This document shows, in pieces, positions 24,482-33,973 of a stretch of 44,580 bases of DNA (position 1 is its first letter; each line of letters opens with the position of its first letter). This DNA comes from Oscillospiraceae bacterium (GTDB lineage Bacteria > Bacillota > Clostridia > Oscillospirales > Oscillospiraceae), in assembly GCA_009781695.1 (NCBI GenBank), contig WQVH01000012.1, forward strand, positions 1 to 44,580, written 5' to 3'. A model generated the notes under the pieces. The model searched no databases and was not told the DNA's origin. It worked only from the letters and a program-made list of their open reading frames with translations. The translations under genes and the position numbers were made by a program.

Positions 24482-25645
24482 CTATACAAGCTCATACTCG
24501 TCTTCTGTACCCACTCTGATCTTTTGAATAAAAACCTCTTGGGCAACGCTTGTATTTACCACGATGTTGGGTTGAGAATCTGCCAGCTCAGACAGGTTCG
24601 CCAGCCCCATCCCCCGACCTTCACCCTTGGTCGAAAAACCCGCTTGCTTGAGCTTAAAAATAGGTGGTGTCTCAGGGGGGCAATTATTTTGCACAACAAA
24701 AGTCACTCCATTACCCACTTGGTAACACCCGGCCAGAAGGATTCCGCCCCCCAGTTGTTTGAGCGCCTCAATCGCATTGTCATATATAATGCCCAGCATA
24801 CGCACAAGCACTATAGAGTCTGCCGCAATTTCCTCAATCTCTCCATCCACTTCAAACTTGACATTGACACCCGAATTTGCAGCTTCAATGAGTTTTGCAG
24901 ACAAAATGCCCTTTATTTCCTTTATTTTGATTTTGTTCATGCCCTCAATCGCAATACCATGTTTGAGCACATTTTCCGAAGCAGCCCTCAATTTGGTTTC
25001 ATAAAAGTGTTTCAGCCCCGCCCAATCTTGCTCTTGGATAAAAATATCGAAAGTAAAGAGCAAGTTTTGATAATCGTGTCTGAACTTTCTGCTGGTCAGT
25101 TGCTGCCGCTCTAACTCACCCACATAGAACAACAGCCGTTCATGTTCCACTTCTCTATGTTGGAGTTCAAGCTCTGCACTCTTTTTGGCTACTACATACA
25201 TCGCAACATAAAAGTACACATTCACAGCAATAACCCGGACAAAAATATACAAAATCAAAATCACAAAAATCATAGCCACAGGGTGTTGCTGAACGACCCA
25301 GTTAAAATGATAAAGCCCCCAGTATGCAGCGCCTGTAGTTAAAATCAGATGCATAACACCCCGGGGTGTAAGCTCAACCACCGGAATCGACATGGCCTTA
25401 AAATACAATCCCTGAGGCAAGACACAAATCAATGCAACCAGCGGAATGCGGTATAGGTATGCCACTCTAATCATCAAGTCATCATTGTTTAAATGGTCAA
25501 CGAACGCATTGAGCAAGAGTATCGCAACCGTATTGGCCGAAAATACTATGCCCATCATAACCAACATCGGTATCCATTGTTGTTTTTGTTTTGATTCCCA
25601 GAAGTTATATAATTTGCGCAATCTCATTAATATAAACATTTTCAT
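24482..25645 (-). CDS. AgrC-type (GHKL) sensor histidine kinase, orphan
   Basis: 387 residues from the ATG at 25645. The N-terminal 150 residues have four or five hydrophobic segments. A coiled linker (about 155-182) leads to the phosphoacceptor H190 in RKFRHDYQNLLF, the H box of AgrC/LytS-like kinases. The GHKL ATPase shows the N box YDNAIEALKQ (288-297) and G box GEGRGMGLANL (341-351). Such kinases often sense peptides and signal to LytTR-type regulators. None is adjacent here, and no agrB is nearby. GGAG lies 11 nt upstream of the ATG, inside a small overlapping leader ORF (25605-25697). A strong promoter and phased repeats precede it. Confidence 0.85.
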   Translation of the reverse strand: MKMFILMRLRKLYNFWESKQKQQWIPMLVMMGIVFSANTVAILLLNAFVDHLNNDDLMIRVAYLYRIPLVALICVLPQGLYFKAMSIPVVELTPRGVMHLILTTGAAYWGLYHFNWVVQQHPVAMIFVILILYIFVRVIAVNVYFYVAMYVVAKKSAELELQHREVEHERLLFYVGELERQQLTSRKFRHDYQNLLFTFDIFIQEQDWAGLKHFYETKLRAASENVLKHGIAIEGMNKIKIKEIKGILSAKLIEAANSGVNVKFEVDGEIEEIAADSIVLVRMLGIIYDNAIEALKQLGGGILLAGCYQVGNGVTFVVQNNCPPETPPIFKLKQAGFSTKGEGRGMGLANLSELADSQPNIVVNTSVAQEVFIQKIRVGTEDEYELV

Positions 25646-25697
25646 ATTGCAGGCGTCTCCAACTATTGTAAAACACCGGGTACACATACTGCATCAT
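25605..25697 (-). CDS. Possible 30-codon leader peptide overlapping the kinase start
   Basis: ATGATG at 25697 is preceded by AGAGGG with 7-nt spacing, a better site than that of the kinase itself. The product would be 30 residues (begins MMQYVYPVFYNSWRR), aromatic-rich, with no Cys. Its reading frame runs across the kinase start (25645) in another frame. It could couple or attenuate kinase translation, or be chance. Confidence 0.3.
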   Translation of the reverse strand: MMQYVYPVFYNSWRRLQYENVYINEIAQII

Positions 25698-25763
25698 TTG
25701 TACACCCTCTATATTTGAGTAGCATCAATCAGCAAGTCAGCAATTATTCTTATTTAATTGCAT

Positions 25764-25792
25764 ATTATATATACACATGGTTCACTTTGCAA
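25764..25792 (-). promoter_or_regulatory. Promoter of the AgrC-type kinase
   Basis: On the minus strand TTGCAA (25792-25787), 17-bp spacer, TATAAT (25769-25764). Confidence 0.75.
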
Positions 25793-25839
25793 TGATAATG
25801 TTGACTTTTTTGGTATATTTTTTAGAATCTGTTCACTTT
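25780..25839. promoter_or_regulatory. Three helically phased direct repeats at the kinase promoter
   Basis: GTTCACTTT at 25780-25788, GTTGACTTT at 25800-25808, and GTTCACTTT at 25831-25839. Start-to-start spacing is 20 and 31 bp, close to two and three helical turns. They lie at and upstream of the -35 element, a layout expected for a direct-repeat activator. The binder is unknown. Confidence 0.4.
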
Positions 25840-25844
25840 TCCAC

Positions 25845-25886
25845 AAAAAACCTCCCAACGCAGCTGCATTAGCATACATTGGGAGG
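25845..25886 (-). terminator. Rho-independent terminator of the acidic lipoprotein gene
   Basis: On the minus strand the stem CCTCCCAA/TTGGGAGG is followed by TTTTTTG. It lies about 110 bp beyond the stop at 25998. Confidence 0.75.
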
Positions 25887-25997
25887 ACTCTATATCATTA
25901 TTTCAAAATGCGATACGCGCAATACGAAATAGATTTTTCGCAACGCCGCAAATGTTTTTAAGGCATAAACATAGGGCGTCATGATTGTCCGATGGAG

Positions 25998-27350
25998 TTA
26001 TATACCTAGCGGAATCATAGGCATGAACAAATCCATATATTCGCCCAGCACTTCTTCGATCAGTTCATCTACAGTCACCGAACGCTCTGTGGGGGCTGTG
26101 ATTACACCCGTTCTGGCAGACGTGTGCGCATACATATTGATCCAAACGGTGATATCTTCATCTACAGGAGTGATGATTATTGTAGTGTCCATCTCCACAG
26201 CCTCATCATCGGCGCGGCCTCTCAGTGTAAACTGTCCGGTAAATTCATTAAAGAAATCCGGATCGTAATATGCAAGCACATCTCTGAGCTCTTGTGCAGT
26301 AAGCTCAAGTCCGGCTGTATCTAAATCAAACGAATCCATTGCCATGATTTGATTGATCAAATCAACTATCGCTTCGGCATTGTCATCAAGTACGTCAATG
26401 ATACCCTCTATCAATACCTGTGCCTGACGCTCGTCTATGTCAATAACAAACCAATCTCCATCCATCGTCAGCACATCCGGGTCGCTCAGCATCGTGTCAA
26501 GCATTGGATGTTCTAATATGGATTGAGCAAACACCTCACCCAAGTCCATTATTGTGTCCATAAACTCTTGGATTTGTTGCATATATTCACCAAAATCAAA
26601 CAATCCCATTTCCGACAAGTCAATTTCTATAAAATCAATGCCTTCGAAGCGTGACAATATATCCCGTACAACCAGAGACATGATGTGCAATTCCCCATCT
26701 AACATGCCCATTTCACTCATAAGCTCCATGGCAAATTCAAAAAGATCATCAACAATATCAAGATATGATGCGATCCCAATGTAGATCACGTTTTCAACAA
26801 TCACCATGTCTAAAAGGTAGACAAATCCACCGGTTTCCGATGGCAGTCCAATTTGGAAGATCATGTTCATTTGCTCATCCAATGATGCCGATACTTTGAT
26901 TTGCATAGAATATTCTTCAAGCAAGTCGTAAAAGTCCGGAAGCGGCTCAAGTAACATTTCCGCTATGATGGCTTCTTTAACTAAGTCCATTATAAATTCA
27001 AATGTCATTGCAGGCGCTCCGTATACGCCGAATGTAATGGTGACCATTTCATCCATAGCTGCAATTTCATCAAGCCCTGATACAAACCGGCTGATACCCA
27101 AGACATTTTCAAAATGTGCCAGCGGCGTGCGTTCTTCTTCGATCTCTGTGATTTCTTCTGTACCATCTTCTTCCGGCTGTGTGTCTGCCACGTAATCTGT
27201 TGCCGTAACTACTTCTTGCGCAGGCGCAACATCGACCGGCGGAACATAAGTCTCAGTTTCATTGTCCGCACAGGCTGCCACTGCGACAACCAGCATCACC
27301 ATGATGAGCATTGCCGCTAAAATCCTCTTTTGTAACTTCTTCATTTTCAA
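25998..27350 (-). CDS. Acidic, Met-rich lipoprotein
   Basis: 450 residues, family not recognised. A lipoprotein signal peptide (MKMKKLQKRILAAMLIMVML, then VVAVAAC) places the lipidated Cys near residue 27. A short acidic linker (about 28-80) follows. The main domain is strikingly rich in Asp, Glu, Met, Ile and Leu with few Lys, and reads as repeated amphipathic segments (EYMQQIQEFMDTIMDLGEVF; DLFEFAMELMSEMGMLDGEL). The last 100 residues look beta-rich (GQFTLRGRADDEAVEMDTTI). The length and beta segments recall LolA/LppX-like lipid-binding lipoproteins, but this is only an analogy. It is monocistronic with its own terminator. Confidence 0.7.
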   Translation of the reverse strand: MKMKKLQKRILAAMLIMVMLVVAVAACADNETETYVPPVDVAPAQEVVTATDYVADTQPEEDGTEEITEIEEERTPLAHFENVLGISRFVSGLDEIAAMDEMVTITFGVYGAPAMTFEFIMDLVKEAIIAEMLLEPLPDFYDLLEEYSMQIKVSASLDEQMNMIFQIGLPSETGGFVYLLDMVIVENVIYIGIASYLDIVDDLFEFAMELMSEMGMLDGELHIMSLVVRDILSRFEGIDFIEIDLSEMGLFDFGEYMQQIQEFMDTIMDLGEVFAQSILEHPMLDTMLSDPDVLTMDGDWFVIDIDERQAQVLIEGIIDVLDDNAEAIVDLINQIMAMDSFDLDTAGLELTAQELRDVLAYYDPDFFNEFTGQFTLRGRADDEAVEMDTTIIITPVDEDITVWINMYAHTSARTGVITAPTERSVTVDELIEEVLGEYMDLFMPMIPLGI

Positions 27351-27440
27351 TTCTTCACCCTCCAGGTTAGTTGTTGTCTCGGTATAATATCTCTAGGTCA
27401 TTGGGAACTCGATTCCCATCAGCCTATCCCGAGTGCATGG

Positions 27441-27485
27441 AAAAAAGCCGCAGGGAGCATGACAATCCCTCACACGGCAATTTTT
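27441..27485 (-). terminator. Terminator of the CODH-like operon
   Basis: On the minus strand GCCG...AGGGA loop TCCCT...CGGC is followed by TTTTTT (27446-27441). It lies about 130 bp after the oxidoreductase stop. A T-run on the other side makes it potentially bidirectional. Confidence 0.75.
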
Positions 27486-27615
27486 CCACATTTCAATTAT
27501 GATTGTACTATACTTATGCTGTAAATACAAGCATTTGCATCTAGAAGGTGCTTTTTCTCCCTCAAACTACACTTTTTGCGCACAATTCAACCGGTGTAAT
27601 TAATCAAGTTATAAA

Positions 27616-28842
27616 CTACAGCACCCACTTATATTCACCATTGGACTCGATGCTATACGCATCAGCAAATGAGACTTTCCAAATCGGCTTTTGAATACCG
27701 GCTGTGCTGACCTGATTTTTTATAAGATACTGCCAATAACCACTGCGAGAAATGTCACCTTGAAGAATCACACCGACAGGTATATCATCTCTCATAACCA
27801 CTTTCTCATACCGATCTTTTGACATTCTGAGTGTTACTTCATCACCATCAGATGCAATGAAACGTCCCACCGAAAGCGTAGGAATCCCAAAGAAACTCAT
27901 CGTGCACTTCATCGGCGGAATAAAATCAGAATACGCCACTGCGCACCCGCACATATTCATCGCCGCCGTTTCACCCTGACTCATCGCATCCGGCCAAGTC
28001 CCGGAAATACCTGTCACATCACCGGCTGCATAAACACCCTCTGCACTTGTCGTCAGATACTTATCTACAACAACACCACGCTCAAGACTTATACCGCTTG
28101 ACTCAAGCCATTTTACATTCGGCCTGATACTCGTCGCAATGATCAGCAAATCACACGGCAATTGCTCGCCATCGCTAAGCTCCACCGAACTGATTGCACC
28201 GCGAGCATCTGATAAAACCTCGCATATTTTTGCTTCCAGCTTAAATGATGCACCGGCTTGCTCAAATTGCTCTTGATATGCAGCCGCAGCCATTGAATCC
28301 AAATTAACAGACAGTATGTTTTTTGCCATTTCAACCACTACAGGCTTTTTACCCAGCGCCAACAGACCATATGCCGCATCCATCCCAACCAAACCTGCAC
28401 CGAGTATGACTACATGCTCAGCCTTGACCGCTTTTTCTGCAATGGCACGCGCATCAGGCAGATCTCTAAGCCCAAATACGCCCAAAGTTCCACTGAGCCC
28501 TTTAATGTCCGGAAACGCACTTTGTGCACCTGTAGCAATAAGCAAGCGATCATATGATTCATATCCACCGCACTCAAGCACCACTTGCCTTCCTTTGGTG
28601 TCAATATGCGCAACGGTCACGTTTGAAAGCCATTTGATATTGTTGTCTTTGAAAAAATCATCCGTCACAAACGACAACGCCTGAAGACTTCGCTGACCGC
28701 TTATATAGTGGTGCAGCATACATCTGGAATATACCGCCTCATCTGTCGATATGATCACTATTTCATCATTTATGTGACGTTCCCTTATGGTTTTTGCCGC
28801 AGTGATTCCGGCAGCGCCGGCACCTATTATGACATGCTTCAT
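27616..28842 (-). CDS. FAD-dependent NAD(P)H oxidoreductase of the CODH-like operon
   Basis: 408 residues. It has two Rossmann dinucleotide folds: FAD motif GAGAAGITAAKTIRE near residue 7, NAD motif GAGLVGMDAAYGLLALG near residue 148, and the FAD closing motif VYAAGDVTGI near residue 270. The fold is that of the pyridine nucleotide-disulfide reductase group (NADH oxidase, rubredoxin reductase). No redox CxxC pair is seen at the FAD site. It is the third gene of cooS-ferredoxin-oxidoreductase, 3 bp after the ferredoxin gene. This trio is known in Clostridia, where the flavoprotein is thought to link the ferredoxin to NAD(P)H. The likely role is electron exchange between NAD(P)H and the CODH-like enzyme. 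Confidence 0.88.
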   Translation of the reverse strand: MKHVIIGAGAAGITAAKTIRERHINDEIVIISTDEAVYSRCMLHHYISGQRSLQALSFVTDDFFKDNNIKWLSNVTVAHIDTKGRQVVLECGGYESYDRLLIATGAQSAFPDIKGLSGTLGVFGLRDLPDARAIAEKAVKAEHVVILGAGLVGMDAAYGLLALGKKPVVVEMAKNILSVNLDSMAAAAYQEQFEQAGASFKLEAKICEVLSDARGAISSVELSDGEQLPCDLLIIATSIRPNVKWLESSGISLERGVVVDKYLTTSAEGVYAAGDVTGISGTWPDAMSQGETAAMNMCGCAVAYSDFIPPMKCTMSFFGIPTLSVGRFIASDGDEVTLRMSKDRYEKVVMRDDIPVGVILQGDISRSGYWQYLIKNQVSTAGIQKPIWKVSFADAYSIESNGEYKWVL

Positions 28843-28845
28843 GAA

Positions 28846-29283
28846 TCATACCTCCTCTACATGAATTGCCTGATTGATACATTGCTTTACGCAACTGGGC
28901 TCTGATCCATGATCCTTGCAAAAATCACATTTGATTACCGTTGTCTTTGTTGCTCTGTCGGGCTTGAGCACACCAAACGGGCAGCTCATGACACACATAA
29001 AGCAACCGGCGCACTGCTTGGGATCATAATATACATGACCGGTCGCAGAATCTTTGGTCATCGCGCCGCTCATACACGATTTGATACAAGATGGATTGTC
29101 GCAGTGGCGGCAAAACAATGGCCGATACTGCTTATCCTTATCCAGCAAAATAACATTCCGGGCTTCCAACCTCGTATCCGTAAGAGAAAACGGCACTCCA
29201 TCCGGCATATGCGCTTTCATACATGCAATAGCGCAATTTTTACATCCTTTGCATTTCTCAGTTTCAATCATTATTCGCTTCAT
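28846..29283 (-). CDS. CooF-like polyferredoxin (four [4Fe-4S] clusters)
   Basis: 145 residues. Cys motifs: CKGCKNCAIAC (about 10-20), CRHCDNPSCIKSC (about 58-70), CAGCFMCVMSCPFG (about 91-104), and CDFC with CVKQC near the C-terminus. This is the HycB/CooF-type arrangement for four [4Fe-4S] clusters. It probably carries electrons between the CODH-like subunit upstream (13-bp gap) and the flavoprotein downstream (3-bp gap). It has no Tat signal or membrane segment, so it is cytoplasmic. Confidence 0.9.
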   Translation of the reverse strand: MKRIMIETEKCKGCKNCAIACMKAHMPDGVPFSLTDTRLEARNVILLDKDKQYRPLFCRHCDNPSCIKSCMSGAMTKDSATGHVYYDPKQCAGCFMCVMSCPFGVLKPDRATKTTVIKCDFCKDHGSEPSCVKQCINQAIHVEEV

Positions 29284-29296
29284 AATAATGACCTCC

Positions 29297-31183
29297 TCAC
29301 GCTAAATTGAGGTCTTTACGCTTTTGCATGATGATCTCTTCCATGAGCACTGCCGATTCGGCCGCATCACCATTAATCATAACGTGTCCACCCGTCAATT
29401 GTTTCATATCCTCGCACAGCACCTGCACCGCAATTGGACTTCCTGTAACAAATGGAGGTAAACCAAGATGCAAAGGCAATCCCAACGCAAGAGCAAATGC
29501 ACCATCTGCCAGCGCTTGTTCTTCCAACCACTGAGGTGCAGATAAAACCAGAGGCAATTGCGGCAGGTCAACACCCAGAGCCTCGGCAATCTCCACTGCG
29601 ATAAGTTCAAGCCTGCCTATCGCAAGACAAGGACCGAAATTGAGCACCGGTGGAATACCCAATGACTGACAAACCGCCTTAAGTGATGGTCCTGCAAGCT
29701 CAGCAGCTTCGGGTGTCATCAGTCCGCAGTTTTCTATACCTCCGGAGGAACAACCGGCAGTCAACACCAAGATATCTTTAGCAATAAGCTCCTTGGTCAA
29801 CTCTACAGTCAGCACATCATGTCCGCCCGAAACTAAGTTCGAGCAACCTACTACAGCCGCAAGCCCTTTTATTTTCCCTGTAGCAATAAGCTCTATCAGT
29901 GGCTGCCATGTCTCACCAAGGAAAGATTTCAAGGTAACTTCGCTTAGTCCTGTCAGTGTATTATCATTTCCATGTTCAGGAAGCAAATTAAGTGGCACAT
30001 CATTTCGCCGCACTTTATATGCTTCGATAATATCAGATATGATACTATTCGCATCAGATTCCCGCGACTCAAAGCCATATTGCATCGTCTGCGCATTGGC
30101 TTTCTTGGCAATCGTATCTAAGCAGATTTGCTTTATTTTCAGCGCATCACATATTGGCTCAATACCCGGAAGCGTACAGTTAAACTCCGTAAGTACCGCA
30201 TCAATGGCACCGGTTGCAAGTATGGCCTCACTGGTAAAATTATTTCCTGCATGACCATCAAAGAGTCCTACCGCATGCGCTGCGCGCAATTGTAAGTCTT
30301 GTCCGACACAGGTACACCCAACCAGTTTAAAACCTTTTGCGCCCACAGCTTGCGCCTGCTTTACAATGTCATCATCTGTGAGACGATTTTGCAAATGTGC
30401 AAATAACGCATGTTGATGCCCGGTAATCATTATGTTGATGTAATCCGGATCAATGACTCTCATACCAACTGATGCGAAGCGTATCTCAGGCTCGCCTTGA
30501 ATGATATCATTGAGCATATTGGTCATCATCAATCCATAAAGCCCTGTTGAAATACCTAAGCGCAAGCAATGGAGCAACATGTCTACAGGATCTGAGTTGA
30601 GATTTGTCGAACTCTTTACCGTTCCTGCAAAAACTTCTGATTTTGCTCCGCCCGGCAAAAGACCAAGTGCTTCCCATTTCTCATATCGCGGTGCATATGC
30701 AAGCTTCTTGGTCAGCTCCATCTTTTCAAAAACAGGCCTGTACAAATCAGCCAAAACCGCATCGGCGGCCTTCTCGGCTTTTTCATAAATGTCACTTCCG
30801 CTGACTTCCAGTTTTGCACAAAGCCGATCCAGTGCTTTAAGCCCCTTAAGTGCACCTTTTTCTTTAGCAATATCCTTTAAGGCTCTTGCCGCATTTTCAA
30901 CTACATGGATATAGCAGCCTGATCCTGCTGCCACCGCACGCAAAAAATTCCGCGCAACCAGAGTATCTGCATCTGCTCCACAAATGCCTTTGGGTGAATC
31001 CGGCGTGATTCGGCAGGGGCCGTTAGCGCACAAACGACAGCAACAACCTTGTAAGCCAAATTCACATTTCACCTCCTGTGTTTCTACTCGGTGAAATGAT
31101 GTCTCCATCGGAAGATCGGCAACAAACCGCTCCAATGGCTTGTCTGCGCTCAAGCAGGTTGTGCAGCTAAATCGCTGTGTCAT
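29297..31183 (-). CDS. cooS: CODH-like catalytic subunit (CooS family) with altered active site
   Basis: 628 residues, RBS GAAGGAG. Family and cluster motifs are clear. The D and B cluster Cys lie in CEFGLQGCCCRLCANGPCR (40-58) and C68. All six C-cluster ligands are present: H256, C292, C336, C447, C478 and C519. Aligned by eye to Carboxydothermus CODH-II (recalled sequence), the catalytic His93 becomes Tyr91. His96, His99 and His102 of the His tunnel become V94, E97 and R100. Catalytic Lys563 becomes Gln556 (exactly 37 residues after C519), and Ile567 becomes Asp560. Normal CO oxidation is therefore doubtful. A reductase or other hybrid-cluster-type chemistry is possible. The operon partners are a ferredoxin and an NAD(P)H flavoprotein. 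No CooC/CooJ nickel chaperone or acsB is nearby. Confidence 0.9.
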   Translation of the reverse strand: MTQRFSCTTCLSADKPLERFVADLPMETSFHRVETQEVKCEFGLQGCCCRLCANGPCRITPDSPKGICGADADTLVARNFLRAVAAGSGCYIHVVENAARALKDIAKEKGALKGLKALDRLCAKLEVSGSDIYEKAEKAADAVLADLYRPVFEKMELTKKLAYAPRYEKWEALGLLPGGAKSEVFAGTVKSSTNLNSDPVDMLLHCLRLGISTGLYGLMMTNMLNDIIQGEPEIRFASVGMRVIDPDYINIMITGHQHALFAHLQNRLTDDDIVKQAQAVGAKGFKLVGCTCVGQDLQLRAAHAVGLFDGHAGNNFTSEAILATGAIDAVLTEFNCTLPGIEPICDALKIKQICLDTIAKKANAQTMQYGFESRESDANSIISDIIEAYKVRRNDVPLNLLPEHGNDNTLTGLSEVTLKSFLGETWQPLIELIATGKIKGLAAVVGCSNLVSGGHDVLTVELTKELIAKDILVLTAGCSSGGIENCGLMTPEAAELAGPSLKAVCQSLGIPPVLNFGPCLAIGRLELIAVEIAEALGVDLPQLPLVLSAPQWLEEQALADGAFALALGLPLHLGLPPFVTGSPIAVQVLCEDMKQLTGGHVMINGDAAESAVLMEEIIMQKRKDLNLA

Positions 31184-31274
31184 ATTCGCATCTCTCCTTC
31201 ACATAATTAATATTTGGATTATTTTTGTCCAATTTCAAGTGATGTATATCCTTGCATTTTTCATGCCGATTTTC

Positions 31275-31303
31275 AGTATATTAATTCGGACTATATTTGT
31301 CAA
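31275..31303 (-). promoter_or_regulatory. Promoter of the CODH-like operon
   Basis: On the minus strand TTGACA (31303-31298), 17-bp spacer, TATACT (31280-31275). It is close to consensus and about 90 bp from the start codon. Confidence 0.8.
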
Positions 31304-31494
31304 CATAATATCTCCTGTTCACAGAAATTTTATCATTCACACCATACGATTATGCACCGATTACAGCTGGTTCATATCACTACAATTCACGCAATCTGAA
31401 TATTTTACAAAAAAATAATGCAATATTACCACAAGCGCACTTTTGTATTCTTTTGCGTTTTTTTGTAACATCTGACATTTTCTACATAATTATA

Positions 31495-31524
31495 TTTACA
31501 TTCCCATGTGCCTAATGATAGAAT
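31495..31524 (+). promoter_or_regulatory. Possible promoter of the fhs operon
   Basis: TTTACA (31495-31500), 18-bp spacer, TAGAAT (31519-31524), about 48 bp before fhs. The 389-bp divergent interval 31184-31572 otherwise holds only AT-rich sequence and the cooS promoter. Confidence 0.45.
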
Positions 31525-31572
31525 CACAACCACTTAACATAAGTAATTAAAACCTAAAAAGGAGATATATTC

Positions 31573-33333
31573 ATGCTCGATCCGACCATTTATAAAGATT
31601 GGGAAATCGCAGAAGATGCGATGAAAACACTTCCCGATGTAGAACACTTCCGTGAGAAAATGGGACTGCTTCCCGATGAGATCATTCCCTACGGCAAGAC
31701 ACCAAAACTCGACTTCCTAAAAATCATGAACCGTCTAAAAGACAAACCCGACGGCAAATTCATCGAAGTCACAGCGATTAGCCCAACTCCACTCGGCGAA
31801 GGTAAGTCCACAACATCTCTCGGACTGATCCAAGGACTCGGCTACCTCGGCAAAAGCGTCGGCGGATGCCTGCGTCAACCCTCCGGCGGCCCAACATTTA
31901 ATGTAAAAGGCACAGCAGCTGGCGGCGGTAACGCACTGCTCATCCCGATGACTGAGTTTTCACTCGGACTCACCGGTGACATCAATGACATCATGAATGC
32001 CCACAATCTTGCAATGGTCGCACTCAATGCACGCATGCAGCACGAGCGTAACTATGACGATGCAAAGCTTGCCGAAATCGGCCTTAAGCGTCTGGACATA
32101 GACCCTGAGCGTATTGAGCTGGGTTGGGTCATTGACTTCTGTGCACAAGGCCTGCGTCACATTCGCATCGGCATGGGCGGCGGCGAAAGAAACGGCTTTG
32201 AAGTAGACTCAAAGTTCGGCATCGCTGTAGGCAGTGAGCTGATGGCTATCCTTTCCGTTGCAACCGACCTTAAAGATCTGCGTGAGCGCATTGGCAAAAT
32301 CATTGTCGCATACAACAAAAAAGGCGAGCCTGTCACAACCGCTGACCTCGAAGTGGACGGCGCTATGGCCGCTTGGATGCGCAACACCATCAATCCAACA
32401 CTATGTTACACCGTTGAGCATCAGCCTTGCCTCATCCATGCAGGTCCATTTGCTAATATCGCAATCGGCCAATCATCTATCATCGGTGACCGTCTTGCAC
32501 TTAAGCTCTTTGACTACCATGTCACAGAGTCAGGCTTCGCCGCTGATATCGGATTCGAAAAATTCTGGAATGTTAAGTGCCGTCTCTCAGGCCTTAAACC
32601 ACATGTATCTGTTCTTGTCGCAACAGTCCGTGCGCTTAAAATGCACGGCGGCGGCCCAGCAGTTGTTCCCGGACGTCCACTTCCAACGGAATATACAGAG
32701 CAAAACCTCGAACTGCTTGAAAAAGGCACATGCAACCTCTTCCACCATGTTAACAATGTTAAAAAATCCGGCATCAACCCGGTCGTATGTATCAACAAAT
32801 TCTACACCGACACACCCGAAGAAATTGCACTGGTCAAAAAACTTTGTGCAGAGCAAGGCGTACGTTGCGCACTCAGTGAACATTGGCAATATGGCGGCAA
32901 AGGTGCGGAAGAGCTCGCACAATTGGTTGTCGAAGCATGTGAAGAAGAAACCGAACTCAAATATCTGTATGATCTCTCCACACCACTGCGTGAGCGCGTA
33001 GAAAAGATCGCAAAAGAAGTTTACGGCGCAGATGGCGTTGACTGGGAACCACTTGCACTTGAAAAAGCAAAGCGTTTTGAGAGCGATCCACACTATGCTG
33101 ATTTCTCCACCATGATGGTTAAGACACATCTTTCCTTGTCACATGATCCCACACTCAAGGGCGTTCCGACAGGTTGGAGACTGCCAATCAGAGACATCCT
33201 TGTCTACGGTGGCGCTAAATTTCTCTGCCCCATGGCAGGTGCGATTAGTATGATGCCTGGCACAAGCTCTAACCCTGCATTTAGACGCATCGATATTGAC
33301 ACCGACACAGGCGCAGTTTCCGGCCTATTCTAG
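31573..33333 (+). CDS. fhs: Formate-tetrahydrofolate ligase
   Basis: 586 residues, with AAAAGGAG upstream. It catalyses formate + ATP + THF to 10-formyl-THF, the entry step of the methyl branch of the Wood-Ljungdahl pathway. The ATP-binding loop reads [11 protein letters not shown] (about 72-82); the common bacterial form is TPAGEGKTT. Other family motifs are [53 protein letters not shown] and [15 protein letters not shown]. It is about 30 residues longer than the common 556-residue form, mainly at the N-terminus. It is the first gene of fhs-fchA-folD-methyltransferase-corrinoid protein. Confidence 0.97.
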   Translation: MLDPTIYKDWEIAEDAMKTLPDVEHFREKMGLLPDEIIPYGKTPKLDFLKIMNRLKDKPDGKFIEVTAISPTPLGEGKSTTSLGLIQGLGYLGKSVGGCLRQPSGGPTFNVKGTAAGGGNALLIPMTEFSLGLTGDINDIMNAHNLAMVALNARMQHERNYDDAKLAEIGLKRLDIDPERIELGWVIDFCAQGLRHIRIGMGGGERNGFEVDSKFGIAVGSELMAILSVATDLKDLRERIGKIIVAYNKKGEPVTTADLEVDGAMAAWMRNTINPTLCYTVEHQPCLIHAGPFANIAIGQSSIIGDRLALKLFDYHVTESGFAADIGFEKFWNVKCRLSGLKPHVSVLVATVRALKMHGGGPAVVPGRPLPTEYTEQNLELLEKGTCNLFHHVNNVKKSGINPVVCINKFYTDTPEEIALVKKLCAEQGVRCALSEHWQYGGKGAEELAQLVVEACEEETELKYLYDLSTPLRERVEKIAKEVYGADGVDWEPLALEKAKRFESDPHYADFSTMMVKTHLSLSHDPTLKGVPTGWRLPIRDILVYGGAKFLCPMAGAISMMPGTSSNPAFRRIDIDTDTGAVSGLF

Positions 33334-33341
33334 GAGGAGCT

Positions 33342-33959
33342 ATGCAACTAATAGACAGTAAATGTAAAGACTTTGTTGAAGTGCTCGCATCCAAGGCCGC
33401 TGTACCCGGCGGAGGCTCAGCCTCTGCCTTGGCGGGCGGTATTGGTATGGCACTCGGCACGATGGTAGGCAGCTTAACCGTCGGCAAGAAGAAATATGCC
33501 GATGTTGAAACTGAGATCATCGATGTGATGAAAAAAGCTGAGGCCATTCAAAACGAACTGCTGCATCTGGTTGATTTGGATGCCATCAATTTTGAGCCGC
33601 TTGCAAATGCCTATGGCATTCCTAAAGATGACCCCAATCGCGGTCAAATTATGGAAGATGCGCTGCGCACTGCATGTGCTGTGCCTCTGGATATCATGCG
33701 CTTGTCTGCCAAGGCCATTGAGCTTCAAAAGATCTTTGCTGACAAGGGCAGTGCACTTGCAGTGAGTGATGCCGGTGTTGGCGTGGTCATTTGTAAGGCA
33801 GCGCTTCAAGGTGCAAGTCTCAATGTTTTTATTAATGCACAAGCAATGACAGACAAAAACTATGCATCAAGTCTTGAAGCTGAGGCAGATGCCCTTCTGG
33901 GCAAGTATTGCGCAATGGCTGACGAGATTTTTGATTCCGTCGTAAAGAAGCTAAGATAG
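33342..33959 (+). CDS. fchA: Methenyltetrahydrofolate cyclohydrolase (FchA, cyclodeaminase-like)
   Basis: 205 residues, 8 bp after fhs with AGGAGG. It belongs to the formiminotransferase-cyclodeaminase domain family: FVEVLASKAAVPGGGSASALAGGIGMALGTMVGSLTVGKKKY at the N-terminus (split by eye into the PGGGSASALAG core and the following helix), and KGSALAVSDAGVGVVICKAALQGA in the C-terminal half. In acetogens the FchA branch interconverts 10-formyl-THF and 5,10-methenyl-THF. Position between fhs and folD fits this. Its separate presence is explained by the loss of cyclohydrolase residues in the FolD next door. Confidence 0.92.
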   Translation: MQLIDSKCKDFVEVLASKAAVPGGGSASALAGGIGMALGTMVGSLTVGKKKYADVETEIIDVMKKAEAIQNELLHLVDLDAINFEPLANAYGIPKDDPNRGQIMEDALRTACAVPLDIMRLSAKAIELQKIFADKGSALAVSDAGVGVVICKAALQGASLNVFINAQAMTDKNYASSLEAEADALLGKYCAMADEIFDSVVKKLR

Positions 33960-33973
33960 GAGTTATAAAATAA

